This document shows positions 16,634-26,386 of a stretch of 44,228 bases of DNA, one piece after another (position 1 is the first letter of the stretch; every line of letters begins with the position of its first letter). Where the stretch lies: the NCBI GenBank assembly GCA_018677555.1, contig JAHHOT010000068.1, positions 1-44,228 on the forward strand, given 5' to 3'. Source of the DNA: Gammaproteobacteria bacterium (GTDB taxonomy: Bacteria; Pseudomonadota; Gammaproteobacteria; Steroidobacterales; Woeseiaceae). The notes under the pieces were generated by a model that was not told the DNA's origin, did no database searches, and saw nothing but the letters and a program-made list of their open reading frames with translations. The position numbers and the translations under genes are program-made.

Positions 16634-17553
16634 AAGTGGTTTCATTCTACCGGTTTCTCGATATCGCGAAACCGGATTCGTTGCGTGACGCGTTACAGAA
16701 TCTGTGCGACGACGCCGGCCTGTTGGGCACCGTGCTGGTCGCCAGGGAAGGTTTCAATGGAACGCTTGCAGGCGCGGAGGCGGCTGTGTTGACGGTGTTC
16801 GACTGGATCCGTGACGAGTTCTCCATCACGTCTCCCATCGATGCGCGTTGGACGGACGCCGGCACCGCGCCGTTTCGTCGCATGCGAGTCCGTCGCAAGA
16901 ACGAGGTCGTTGCGCTCGGCCGGCCGGACATCCGGCCCCATCGCGGCACGGGCAGGCACGTCTCGCCGGCTGAATGGAATTCATTGCTGGACGACCCCGA
17001 CACGCTGCTCATCGACACCCGCAATCACTACGAGATCGAAATCGGCACGTTTCCCGGTGCTCTCGATCCCGGCACGGACAGCTTCCGGCAGTTTGCAGAT
17101 TTCGCGAAAAATCTGCGTGGTGTCGACCGCGAGAAACCGGTGGCAATGTTCTGCACGGGTGGAATCCGCTGCGAAAAAGCGTCAGCGTTAATGCAGGAAC
17201 TCGGGTTCAGCGACGTCAACCAGCTACAGGGCGGTGTCCTCAATTACCTCGAGCAGGTTGACCCGCGCGACAGCCGCTGGGCGGGCGAGTGTTTCGTATT
17301 CGACAGCCGCGTTGCGGTAGATCGCGATCTGGCCGAGGGTGGCTACGTTCAGTGCCACGCCTGCCGGCGACCCCTGAGCAGTTACGACCTGAAGTCGCCC
17401 GACTACCGCGAAGGCGTTTCCTGCCCGCGTTGCATCGACAAGCTTGAAACCGACCGGGCGGCAAGGCTGGAGGAGCGACGTCGCCAGGTGACGCTTGCGC
17501 GCCAGCGCGGCATGGAACACATCGGCGCGAAGCCGTCAAAACCAGAATCGTAG
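16630..17553 (+). CDS. trhO: tRNA uridine(34) hydroxylase, rhodanese family
   Basis: This 307-residue protein (older names YceA, UPF0176) combines an N-terminal ferredoxin-like domain with AREGFNGTLAG, a central rhodanese domain with DTRNHYEIEIGTFPGA and the active-site loop FCTGGIRCEKAS (Cys175), and a C-terminal cysteine-rich segment (CHACRRPL, CPRC) that may bind zinc. TrhO forms 5-hydroxyuridine at tRNA position 34 independently of prephenate. The GTG start overlaps the plsB stop (GTGA), so it is coupled to plsB here. Its 3' end overlaps the convergent copB gene by 18 nt. Confidence 0.93.
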   Translation: MKVVSFYRFLDIAKPDSLRDALQNLCDDAGLLGTVLVAREGFNGTLAGAEAAVLTVFDWIRDEFSITSPIDARWTDAGTAPFRRMRVRRKNEVVALGRPDIRPHRGTGRHVSPAEWNSLLDDPDTLLIDTRNHYEIEIGTFPGALDPGTDSFRQFADFAKNLRGVDREKPVAMFCTGGIRCEKASALMQELGFSDVNQLQGGVLNYLEQVDPRDSRWAGECFVFDSRVAVDRDLAEGGYVQCHACRRPLSSYDLKSPDYREGVSCPRCIDKLETDRAARLEERRRQVTLARQRGMEHIGAKPSKPES

Positions 17554-18228
17554 CCCGGCCACGGCGAAATACCCGCTGCTGTCCTCGCCGTCGAGCTCGA
17601 GAAAATCGGCGGTATCACCGAATGCGCGCCGCCAGCCGAATCCCAGGTATGGGGCCAGTTTGCGTCGTATCTCGTAGCGCAGGCGCAAGCTCAGGTCGAG
17701 TTGCCGCACGCCGCGACCCAGACCCAGCTCATCGTCGTCGCCGAAGCCGGCTTCCGTTTCGGCGCGCGGTTGCAGGATCAAGCGTTGCGTGAGGCGCAGG
17801 TCGTACTCGGCTTCCAGCCTCGCGGAAAGCACGCCTTCGTCGCTCAGGAACAAAGCGGCGTCAACCTCGAACCAGTGCGGAGCCAGGCCCTGCAGGCCGA
17901 CCACAGCGTGGCTCCTGGAGGGCCGCGGGTCGAGGTCGTGGCGGATACCGAGCTGCAAATCGAAGAACGGCGACACGGCGCGGCTGTACAGCAGCTGCAG
18001 TTCCGCTTCGTGCCGGTCGCCTTCTGATTTGAGCCACAGCCGGTGGTAGTCGCCGCCGGCCCAGCCCTGCACGTCCCACAGATAGTCACCTTCGCCATCG
18101 CTTACCTCGACGCGGTCCGCGAGGAAGAAAGCCATCAGATCGTCATCCGCGGCGAAGGTCGGTGAACCCGGCACAGCAAGAAGTGCGACCAGCATGACAA
18201 CAAGGCCTGGCTGCCGTTCAGGCCGCAT
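17536..18228 (-). CDS. copB: Copper resistance outer membrane protein CopB
   Basis: The 230-residue protein has a signal peptide (cleavage near TFAADDD) followed by the CopB domain: alternating strands such as YDLRLTQRLILQPRAE, RQLDLSLRLRYEIRRKLAPY and a C-terminal phenylalanine (LRFWF), as in outer-membrane beta-barrels. It lacks the long Met/His-rich N-terminal repeat seen in some CopB proteins, so it is the short form. Its ATG lies inside the end of copA with GGGAGCGG just upstream, an 11-nt overlap that indicates coupling. CopB is thought to help sequester or export copper at the outer membrane. Confidence 0.92.
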   Translation of the reverse strand: MRPERQPGLVVMLVALLAVPGSPTFAADDDLMAFFLADRVEVSDGEGDYLWDVQGWAGGDYHRLWLKSEGDRHEAELQLLYSRAVSPFFDLQLGIRHDLDPRPSRSHAVVGLQGLAPHWFEVDAALFLSDEGVLSARLEAEYDLRLTQRLILQPRAETEAGFGDDDELGLGRGVRQLDLSLRLRYEIRRKLAPYLGFGWRRAFGDTADFLELDGEDSSGYFAVAGLRFWF

Positions 18229-19951
18229 TGCCGCTCCCTGCTGCCGGCACCACTGAAACCTGGCTCATCATGCCGGCTTTCATGTGGTACAGGAGATGAC
18301 AATGGAACGCCCAGTCGCCGGCCGCATTGGCGGTGATATTGGCGGCGAGCCAGGCGCCCGGCTTCACCACCATCGTGTGTTTGTGCGGATTGTGGTGTCC
18401 GTTGCCGTTATCGAGTTCGACAAACATGCCGTGCAGGTGAATCGGGTGGTTCATCATCGTGTCGTTGACCAGCACCAGCCGCAGGCGCTCGCCGTGATAA
18501 AAGACGATAGGCTCTTCGATCTCCGAATATTTCCTGCCGTCGAACGACCACATGTAACGATGCATGTTGCCGGTCAGGTGCACCTCGACGGTGCGCTGCG
18601 GTTTGCGCCGGTCGCGCCCTGCTTTGAGGCTCCGTAAATCGCCGTAGGTAAGCACGCGGTGGCCGGCGTTCTCCAGGCCGGTGCCTGGCTCGGCCAGACG
18701 GTTACCGGGATTTTCCGTGACGTTTGCCACCCCGGGGCCGCGCGGGTGATTGTGGGCAAAGCTCGGCAATGCGGCATGCTGCATGCCCGCGTGCTGCGGG
18801 CCGTGGGTCGACATGTCGCTGTGCTGCATGGCGGCATGGTCCATGCCCATGTCGTTCATACCCAGCAGTGGTGGTTTGCGCAGCTTTGGCACCTCGGCTG
18901 TCATGCCGCGCCGCGGCGCCAGCGTGCCGCGCGCATAACCGCTGCTGTCGATCGACTCGGCGAAGAGCGTGTACGCGCGCTCGTCGTTCGGTTGCACGAC
19001 GACATCGTAGGTCTCCGCCGTGCCGATCTGGAATTCGTCGATCGTCACCGGCTCTACGTCGACGCCGTCGGCCTGGACCACCCGCATCTCCAGTCCAGGA
19101 ATGCGCACGTTGAAGATAGACATCGCCGAGCCGTTGATGAAACGCAGGCGCACGCGTTCGCCGCTCTTGTAAATGCCTGTCCAGTTGCCGGCCGGATCAT
19201 GGCCGTTGATCAGGAAGCTGTACGTAGCGCCGGATACATCAGCTATATCCGTCGCCGTCATGCGCATGCGGCCCCACATACCCCGGTCGGCGAGCGTTGC
19301 GGGCCAGCCGGACTGTCGGGCATCCCGCAGCAGATCGCTGGCGGTACGTTGTGTGTAGTTGTAGTACGTATCCTGCATTTTCAGGTTTCTGAAAACGGTT
19401 TGTGGATCCTCGAAGGTCCAGTCCGACAGCAACACGACCAGTTCGCGATCGAACTGCACGTTGTCTTCGTGTTCGGGGTCGATGATCAGCGGGCCGTACA
19501 CACCCAGTTGTTCCTGAAGTCCGGAATGACTGTGGTACCAGTAGGTGCCGTTTTGCACGACGTCAAATTCGTAATGGTATGTGTCGCCGGGAGCAATGCC
19601 GGCGAAACTGATGCCGGGCACGCCATCCATGTCCGGTGGAAGTAGCAGGCCATGCCAATGGATCGACGTATCTTCGGCAAGTGCGTTGGACACGTTTAGC
19701 CGGATGCGCCGGCCTTCCCTGAGACGCAACAATGGCCCCGGAATAGTTCCGTTGATCGCAAGCGCCGGGGCGCTGCGACCGTCGAGCACTATCGAGCTGT
19801 TGCCGATTTTGAGATCAAACACATCCTTGTAGTCAATGTCTTGTTGCAGCGCGCTGCCGGAGAGCGCCCAGGCCGGCAATGGCAGGCAGGCGCTGGCCGT
19901 CAGGGTATTGGCAATGAAACGGCGTCGCGTGAGCCGTGGCAGGTAGTGCAT
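18218..19951 (-). CDS. copA: Multicopper oxidase CopA, periplasmic copper resistance
   Basis: This 577-residue protein starts with a Tat signal (RLTRRRFIANTLTASAC), as needed for export of a folded copper enzyme. The copper sites are intact: IHWHG and YWYHSHSG in the first cupredoxin domain, HPIHLHG and HCHLLYHMKAGMM in the last. Between domains lies a Met/His-rich stretch (GMNDMGMDHAAMQH onward, around 18760-18865) that resembles the copper-binding segments of PcoA/CopA. The enzyme oxidises Cu(I) to the less toxic Cu(II) in the periplasm. It is the middle gene of copL-like, copA, copB; no copC or copD is seen nearby. Confidence 0.95.
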   Translation of the reverse strand: MHYLPRLTRRRFIANTLTASACLPLPAWALSGSALQQDIDYKDVFDLKIGNSSIVLDGRSAPALAINGTIPGPLLRLREGRRIRLNVSNALAEDTSIHWHGLLLPPDMDGVPGISFAGIAPGDTYHYEFDVVQNGTYWYHSHSGLQEQLGVYGPLIIDPEHEDNVQFDRELVVLLSDWTFEDPQTVFRNLKMQDTYYNYTQRTASDLLRDARQSGWPATLADRGMWGRMRMTATDIADVSGATYSFLINGHDPAGNWTGIYKSGERVRLRFINGSAMSIFNVRIPGLEMRVVQADGVDVEPVTIDEFQIGTAETYDVVVQPNDERAYTLFAESIDSSGYARGTLAPRRGMTAEVPKLRKPPLLGMNDMGMDHAAMQHSDMSTHGPQHAGMQHAALPSFAHNHPRGPGVANVTENPGNRLAEPGTGLENAGHRVLTYGDLRSLKAGRDRRKPQRTVEVHLTGNMHRYMWSFDGRKYSEIEEPIVFYHGERLRLVLVNDTMMNHPIHLHGMFVELDNGNGHHNPHKHTMVVKPGAWLAANITANAAGDWAFHCHLLYHMKAGMMSQVSVVPAAGSGNAA

Positions 19952-20033
19952 GAAATTCTCGCAGGAAAATGGTCGCGGTAAATCAATCGGCGACCCGCAA
20001 ATTCAAGCGGGCCGAAGACGGGATTGCCGTGAC

Positions 20034-20417
20034 CTAGTCGAGCATTCGCTCGAAACGCGATACCGGGGTTGCCGGTTTCCGGGCGGGGAGCGCACGCAGT
20101 CCCGGCGGGGGATGCACGGTCGCTGTGCGTCGCGCACTGGTGACAGGAGCCAGGCAGCAGCTTGAACTGTCGCCGTCATCGGCGGCGCTACGCGCGTCGA
20201 TGCGGCCCGCCTGGCTGCGGTCCGACTTGATTGCGCTCGAATCGTCACAGTCGCATCCGGTGTCGCAACCCTGCTCGTCAACGGCCGCGTGATGATGTGA
20301 CTTTGCTGCGGAATGCGATGAAGCTTTTGTGTATTGCAGCATGGCCGGGCATGCGCAGGCGATGCCATTCAGCATCAGGGCGGCCAGCGCGCAGTGAAAG
20401 GGCAATTTCAGCGACAT
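20034..20417 (-). CDS. CopL-like Cys/His-rich secreted protein leading the copper operon
   Basis: The 127-residue product has a hydrophobic N-terminus resembling a signal peptide (FHCALAALMLNGIACACPA). It then carries potential metal ligands in clusters: HSAAKSHHH, CDTGCDCDD and SSSCCLAP. The C-terminus is Pro/Arg-rich and looks disordered. It sits 82 nt upstream of copA on the same strand and 8 nt after the YdcH-like gene. This is the position of copL in Xanthomonas copLAB loci, where CopL is needed for copper-induced expression of copAB. I assign CopL-like from position and composition, not from alignment. The start has no strong ribosome site. Confidence 0.65.
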   Translation of the reverse strand: MSLKLPFHCALAALMLNGIACACPAMLQYTKASSHSAAKSHHHAAVDEQGCDTGCDCDDSSAIKSDRSQAGRIDARSAADDGDSSSCCLAPVTSARRTATVHPPPGLRALPARKPATPVSRFERMLD

Positions 20418-20425
20418 TATTGCGC

Positions 20426-20641
20426 TCAGGCGTCCAGATCCGGAATCAACTCGCTTTCGAGTTGCGTGATCATGTCTTTGAGGATCAGGCGTCTCTTCTT
20501 CAGCCGGCGGATTCGGAGTTGGTCGACCATCGGGTCATGGGACAGGCTGTCGATAAGGTAGTCGAGGTCACGGTGATTCACGCGGAGTTCGCGCAGCCTG
20601 GCAAAGGTCTTGAAAGATTCTGTATCTACTTTCTCGTTCAT
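20426..20641 (-). CDS. YdcH family small protein (DUF465)
   Basis: This 71-residue all-helical protein shows the DUF465 pattern: FARLRELRVNHRDLDYLI followed by the basic turn LRIRRLKKRRLILKDMI and an acidic C-terminus. DUF465/YdcH proteins are short coiled-coil hairpins of unknown function. It lies between cysQ (103 nt upstream) and the CopL-like gene (8 nt downstream). A promoter for the copper genes may therefore sit in front of this gene; TAAAAT upstream on the minus strand is a candidate -10, but I see no good -35. Confidence 0.85.
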   Translation of the reverse strand: MNEKVDTESFKTFARLRELRVNHRDLDYLIDSLSHDPMVDQLRIRRLKKRRLILKDMITQLESELIPDLDA

Positions 20642-20744
20642 CTCGCCACAAGCAGATTCTCAACTGTTCCCGGGTAGCGTCGATTTTAGCCCAGATAGGC
20701 GGCAGAGCGGGTCATTGATTGACCGGAACCGTGACGCACATCGG

Positions 20745-21548
20745 TCATTGCTGAGGCTCGGCAATGCCCACCCAGTCGTAGTCCTGGGGTCCGATGACCA
20801 GAAAATGCGGATTGAGAATGTCGTCCTTCTGATTGTACGCCAGGGGGCGGCCGTCCAGCTCGACGACCAGGCCGCCGGCCTGTTCGACCACGGCCTGCGC
20901 AGCCGCTGTGTCCCATTCGGAGGTCGGACCGAGTCGCGGGTACACGTCTGCTGCACCCTCGGCGACGCGGCAAAACTTGAGCGAACTGCCCATCGGCAGC
21001 ATTTCGTAGTCGTCCAGGTGCTCCAGAAATGCATCGAGGCTGGAGCCGCGGTGCGAGCGACTTCCGACCACGCGCACCGGCATGCTGCTCTCGACGGCAA
21101 CCTGCAGCGGCTGCGGCGGCCCATCACGCTCCCTCAGCTCTGCGCCGTGTCCCTCGCAGCCGACATAGGTCTTGCCCAACACAGGAACGTGCACGATGCC
21201 GAAAACCGGCCGGCCCGCTTTGATCAAAGCAATGTTGACCGTGAATTCGCCATTTTTGTTGACAAATTCCTTGGTGCCGTCGAGCGGATCGATCAACCAG
21301 TAGGTGTTCCACTGCCGTCGCTCCTTGAACGGCGGCAGGCCGGATTCCTCCGAGATGATGGGTAGCTCCGGAGTGAGTTTTTGCAGGCCGGACGCGATGA
21401 TCCGGTGTGAGGCCAGATCGGCCTGGGTCAACGGGGAATCGTCGTCCTTGGCTTGTACGTCGAAATCGCTCGCGTACACTTCGAGGATCGCGTCGCCGGC
21501 TTTCCGGGCGAGTGCGATTCCCGGTTCGATGAATGACTTGAGGTCCAT
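20745..21548 (-). CDS. cysQ: 3'(2'),5'-bisphosphate nucleotidase
   Basis: This 267-residue member of the inositol monophosphatase family has the metal-binding motifs SEESG (around residue 70) and WLIDPLDGTKEFVN (around residue 85), and the C-terminal EWDTAAAQAVVEQAGG. CysQ removes the 3'-phosphate from PAP, a by-product of sulfate assimilation, and so relieves inhibition of PAPS-using and RNA-degrading enzymes. I start it at ATG 21548 (MDLKSF), where family alignment begins; the frame is open 46 codons further but would read through the divergent promoter region. Confidence 0.92.
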   Translation of the reverse strand: MDLKSFIEPGIALARKAGDAILEVYASDFDVQAKDDDSPLTQADLASHRIIASGLQKLTPELPIISEESGLPPFKERRQWNTYWLIDPLDGTKEFVNKNGEFTVNIALIKAGRPVFGIVHVPVLGKTYVGCEGHGAELRERDGPPQPLQVAVESSMPVRVVGSRSHRGSSLDAFLEHLDDYEMLPMGSSLKFCRVAEGAADVYPRLGPTSEWDTAAAQAVVEQAGGLVVELDGRPLAYNQKDDILNPHFLVIGPQDYDWVGIAEPQQ

Positions 21549-21583
21549 AGCGGAAATCGGTTGATTGAGGCCGGGGGCTGCGC

Positions 21584-21591
21584 AGTATAAA
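21584..21591. promoter_or_regulatory. Overlapping divergent -10 candidates between cysQ and the nucleotidase gene
   Basis: In the 73-nt gap, TATAAA (21586-21591, plus) and TATACT (minus-strand reading of 21584-21589) overlap. TTGATT/TTGAGG upstream on the plus strand are possible -35 elements, with non-ideal spacing (19 or 15 nt). Confidence 0.3.
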
Positions 21592-21621
21592 GCATTGGCC
21601 GGCAGACAGACGGAGAAAGTA

Positions 21622-22290
21622 ATGGGGCCAGACCCGAGAACGGCGCTGACCAGCTGCGACACCCTGATGCTGGATATGGATGGCACCTTGCTCGACCTTG
21701 GTTACGACAACTACGTCTGGCTCGAGATGGTCCCGGCTCGCTATGCGGAGCGCCACGGCGTGCCGGAGGCGCAAGCGAGGAAGACGCTACACGCGAAAAT
21801 GCGCAGTCTGCAGGGCCAGCTGGACTGGTATTGCCTCGACTACTGGAGCGAGATTCTCGACCTCGATGTCGTTGCGCTGCATCGGGAGGTAAATCATCGC
21901 ATCGGTTTTCTGCCGGGTGCCCGTGAATTCCTCGAATCGCTGGCAGGTCACGAGCTGCGCGTTCTGCTGGTGACCAATTCGCACCAGACCACGCTGGATA
22001 TCAAGACCGAGGTCACCGGAGTGGCGGAGTTCTTCGACGAGGTCTACACCTCCCACGAGCTCGGTCATGCGAAAGAAGACCAGCCGTTCTGGCAGGCATT
22101 GCAGGATGCCGAAGCTTTCGACCCGCGCCGTTCGTTATTTGTCGACGACAACGTTGCAGTGCTGGCGAGCGCACGAAAATTCGGACTCGCAAACCTGCTG
22201 GCAATTGCACGCCCGGTCAGTCACGAGCCGATGCGCAAGGTCGAGGGATTCGTGGCTATCGAGGGGGTTTGCGATCTGATGACGACCTAG
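21622..22290 (+). CDS. yrfG: GMP/IMP nucleotidase, HAD family (YrfG)
   Basis: The 222-residue protein equals YrfG in length and has its diagnostic start LDMDGTLLDLGYDNYVW, with the HAD nucleophile Asp18 and acid/base Asp20. Motif II is VTNSHQTTLD and motif IV is FVDDNVAVL. YrfG hydrolyses purine mononucleotides such as GMP and IMP. The ATG at 21622 has GGAGAAAG upstream. The gene converges on rhlB, and the two coding regions overlap by 35 nt at their ends. Confidence 0.88.
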   Translation: MGPDPRTALTSCDTLMLDMDGTLLDLGYDNYVWLEMVPARYAERHGVPEAQARKTLHAKMRSLQGQLDWYCLDYWSEILDLDVVALHREVNHRIGFLPGAREFLESLAGHELRVLLVTNSHQTTLDIKTEVTGVAEFFDEVYTSHELGHAKEDQPFWQALQDAEAFDPRRSLFVDDNVAVLASARKFGLANLLAIARPVSHEPMRKVEGFVAIEGVCDLMTT

Positions 22291-23578
22291 ACCGGCTGTG
22301 CGAGCCTGAGCGTGGCCGCGACGATCCCTTATTGCCGCCAGGCCGGCCCTTATTGTGCCCCGGTCGCGGGCGTCGCTTGCGCGGCGCGGGGTGATTCAAC
22401 TCAGGTAGCAGCGCCGGGTCGTACTTCGCCACCGGAATCTTGTGCCCTATGTAATCCTCGATGTCAGGCAATCCAATCGCATAGGTTTCGCAGCCAAAGC
22501 TGATAGCGTCGCCGGCGGCCCCGGCGCGCGCCGTGCGCCCAATCCGGTGTACGTAATCTTCGCGGTCCTGCGGCAAGTCGTAGTTGATGACGTACTGCAC
22601 GTCCGGAATGTGCAGACCGCGCGATGCGACGTCCGTGCCGATCAACACTTGCAGCTCACCTTTCTGAAACTGCATCAGCATGGCCAGTCGCTTTTTCTGC
22701 GCAACGTCGCCCGAGATCGCTTTCGCGTGTATGTCATTGGCTTCGAGATAGTCCTGCAGGCGTTCGGCTTCGCGTTTGGTGTTGACGAATACCATGATTC
22801 GACTGGCGCCCATTTCGCGTATCAGTCCGACCAGCAGTGGCAATTTTTCTTTATTTGACGGGAAAAAGATGGCTTGCCGTACGCGATCGGCGGTGACTTT
22901 GTCTGGCTCGATACGCACGAGTTCCGGCTCGTTCATGTGCTCGTAGGCCAGCTCCATGACGCGGTTGGACAGCGTCGCTGAGAACAACATGTTGAGTCGC
23001 TTGTCGGGTGGCGGCAAGCGGCGCAACAGGTAACGGATGTCCTTGATGAAGCCGAGATCGAACATGCGATCGGCTTCGTCCAGGATGGCCACCTCCACCT
23101 CGCTGAGCTTGAACACGCCCTGTTTGAAATAGTCGATGATACGGCCGGGCGTGCCGATCAGGATGTCGACCCCCTCGGAGATCGTCTGGCGCTGTTGCTC
23201 GTATCCGGTGCCGCCGTACGCCAGGGCAATGCGAAAGCCCGTTTGCTTGCCGAGCAGCTCCGCATCCCTGGCGATCTGGATCGCGAGCTCCCGGGTTGGC
23301 GCCAGGATGAAAATCCGGGGTTGCCGCTGACCCTCGTCGCCTTCCGTCCGCGTGGCATTATTCAGCAGTCGCTGGAATGCCGCGATCAGGAATGCGGCGG
23401 TTTTACCCGTGCCGGTCTGGGCCTGGCCAGCCACGTCGTGGCCCTCGAGTGCGATCGGCAGCGTCGATGCCTGGATCGGGGTACAGAATTCGAACCCGGC
23501 ACCGTCGATACCGGCGAGTACGTCGGGGTGCAGGTCCAAAGCTTGGAACCTGAGGTCGCTCAGATGGTTATCGGTCAT
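22256..23578 (-). CDS. rhlB: DEAD-box ATP-dependent RNA helicase RhlB
   Basis: This 440-residue helicase shows all the DEAD-box motifs in order: CTPIQ (Q motif), AQTGTGKT (I), PTRELAIQ (Ia), DEADRMFDLGFIKDIRYL (II and beyond), SAT (III) and HRIGRTARAG (VI). The DLGFIKDIR block, GDVAQKKRL and YIGHKIPVAKY are specific to RhlB, the degradosome helicase. The C-terminus is a basic Pro/Gly/Ser/Arg tail suited to RNA or RNase E binding. Location divergent from trxA-rho is the same as in E. coli. Start ATG 23578 fits RhlB alignment; the frame remains open 30 codons upstream. Confidence 0.95.
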   Translation of the reverse strand: MTDNHLSDLRFQALDLHPDVLAGIDGAGFEFCTPIQASTLPIALEGHDVAGQAQTGTGKTAAFLIAAFQRLLNNATRTEGDEGQRQPRIFILAPTRELAIQIARDAELLGKQTGFRIALAYGGTGYEQQRQTISEGVDILIGTPGRIIDYFKQGVFKLSEVEVAILDEADRMFDLGFIKDIRYLLRRLPPPDKRLNMLFSATLSNRVMELAYEHMNEPELVRIEPDKVTADRVRQAIFFPSNKEKLPLLVGLIREMGASRIMVFVNTKREAERLQDYLEANDIHAKAISGDVAQKKRLAMLMQFQKGELQVLIGTDVASRGLHIPDVQYVINYDLPQDREDYVHRIGRTARAGAAGDAISFGCETYAIGLPDIEDYIGHKIPVAKYDPALLPELNHPAPRKRRPRPGHNKGRPGGNKGSSRPRSGSHSRSRSSSDRKPPR

Positions 23579-23837
23579 GGGCTCGTCGTGAAAATGTGGG
23601 TTTTGGGCTTGCAAAATGGCTCGCGAAGGGGTCAAATTGACAGCGTATCGACGCGACAATCGTCGCAATCGCCAGTTTCGCCATCATCGAAATCCTAGAG
23701 AGGCCGCGGTAAAGCTGCGACATATTGCCTGATTGGAGAGGCAGCGTCATCCATTTCAATGTTCGTCTGTAGCAGAGCGCACACAACGAGCAGCGTCACT
23801 ATCGATAACCACATCATTTTTCCGGAGGTAGATCACG
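23579..23837. other. Divergent rhlB/trxA intergenic region (259 nt)
   Basis: This gap must hold promoters for rhlB (leftwards) and trxA-rho (rightwards). A TTGACA is present at 23637-23642 on the plus strand, but no convincing -10 lies at normal spacing. A short perfect hairpin, GCGAC-AATC-GTCGC, sits at 23653-23666. GGAGG (23824-23828) is the trxA ribosome site. I see no gene here. Confidence 0.4.
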
Positions 23838-24160
23838 GTGAGCGAGCAGATCGTGCACACCAATGACAGCGATTTTGAAACCGATGTTTTGCAGTCAGAC
23901 AAGGCGGTATTACTCGATTTCTGGGCGGAATGGTGCGGTCCCTGCAAGATGATCGCGCCATTGCTTGACGAAGTTGCGGAGCAATACGCAGACCGGCTGA
24001 CCGTCGCAAAGCTGAATATCGACGAGAATCCGAATACACCGCCAAAATTCGGCATTCGCAGTATCCCGACCCTGATGCTTTTCAAGGACGGTGCTGTCCA
24101 GGCGCAAAAACTGGGGGCAATGTCGAAGTCCCAACTAACTGAATTTCTGGAATCTAATCT

Positions 24161-24164
<4 letters not shown>
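23838..24164 (+). CDS. trxA: Thioredoxin 1
   Basis: This 108-residue thioredoxin has the WCGPC active site (Cys33, Cys36) and the cis-proline segment RSIPTLMLF. It reduces cytoplasmic disulfides with electrons from thioredoxin reductase. The start is GTG 23838, with GGAGG ending 9 nt before. Length and the trxA-rho order are as in enterics. The stop TGA overlaps the GTG start of the long form of rho by 4 nt. Confidence 0.96.
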
Positions 24165-25597
<1,433 letters not shown>

Positions 25598-25635
25598 TCC
25601 GGACGGCTCCAGGATTCCCGCTACGTCGTTGATTC

Positions 25636-25659
25636 GACGCTGTTCAGCCGCGTCTTTTT
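25636..25659 (+). terminator. Intrinsic terminator candidate after rho
   Basis: GACGC (25636-25640) pairs with GCGTC (25650-25654) and five T follow directly. An alternative overlapping stem, CGTCG/CGACG (25624-25639), could compete. The stem is short, so termination may be partial. Confidence 0.45.
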
Positions 25660-25729
25660 CCGATCTGATACTTGGAATGATGGCGCTGGCCGGATAGTCT
25701 CTGCTGCATCGCAGTCAAGAGGGCCAGCC

Positions 25730-26386
25730 GTGTCAGATGCGCTGAGGCAAACCGACAAGACGACCATCAGCAGGCACTCCGAACGTGCCACGTACGATCG
25801 CGAGGTCGCCTGTGCGATCCTCGACGAAGGGCTTGTTGCCCACGTCGGCGTGAGCACCCCGAACGGCGTCATCGTCATTCCCATGACCTACGCCAGGCTG
25901 GATGACGAGCTGGTCATTCATGGCGCGGTGGCAAGCCGCTGGTTGAACAACATCGACGACAGCTTGCCGATCAGCATTTGCGTCACGTTGCTGGACGGCC
26001 TGGTCCTTGCGCGAAGCGCGTTCTCCCATTCCATGAATTATCGATCGGTCGTAGCCTACGGTACGGCGCGCCTGTTGAAGGACAAGGCCGAAAAACAGGC
26101 GGCTTTCAAAGCGCTTGTCGATCATATGCTTCCGGGACGCTGGACCGATTGCAAACAGCCCGACGACAAGGAAATTGCAGCGACCACTGTGCTGGCGATG
26201 AAGCTGGACGAGGCGAGCGTGAAGATTCGCTCCGGGCCACCCAAGGATGCCGAGAAAGACATGGACCAGCCTTACTGGGCTGGCGTCATCCCCCTCGGAA
26301 TTGCTGTTGGCACGCCGCAGGTCGACCCGGCCTACGACGGCGATGCGGGTGTTCCGGAATACGCGAGCAACTACTCGCGAGGCTGA
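25730..26386 (+). CDS. Pyridoxamine 5'-phosphate oxidase-like flavin-binding protein
   Basis: The 218-residue protein looks like the FMN-binding split barrel family: an N-terminal helix, AILDEGLVAHVGVSTPNGVIVIPMTYAR, then ELVIHGAVASRWLNN and NYRSVVAYGTARLL. Members bind FMN, F420 or heme; those of this length are commonly annotated as flavin-nucleotide-binding proteins. The substrate is unknown. It starts at GTG 25730 with AGAGGG upstream and is cytoplasmic. It stands alone on the plus strand after the rho terminator and overlaps the convergent NTF2-like gene by 16 nt. Confidence 0.82.
   Translation: MSDALRQTDKTTISRHSERATYDREVACAILDEGLVAHVGVSTPNGVIVIPMTYARLDDELVIHGAVASRWLNNIDDSLPISICVTLLDGLVLARSAFSHSMNYRSVVAYGTARLLKDKAEKQAAFKALVDHMLPGRWTDCKQPDDKEIAATTVLAMKLDEASVKIRSGPPKDAEKDMDQPYWAGVIPLGIAVGTPQVDPAYDGDAGVPEYASNYSRG

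Noticed and set aside
20034..20641. YdcH-like and CopL-like gene pair considered as a toxin-antitoxin module
   Set aside because: The first matches DUF465, the second has a signal peptide and metal-ligand clusters and sits before copAB; neither resembles a toxin or antitoxin family.
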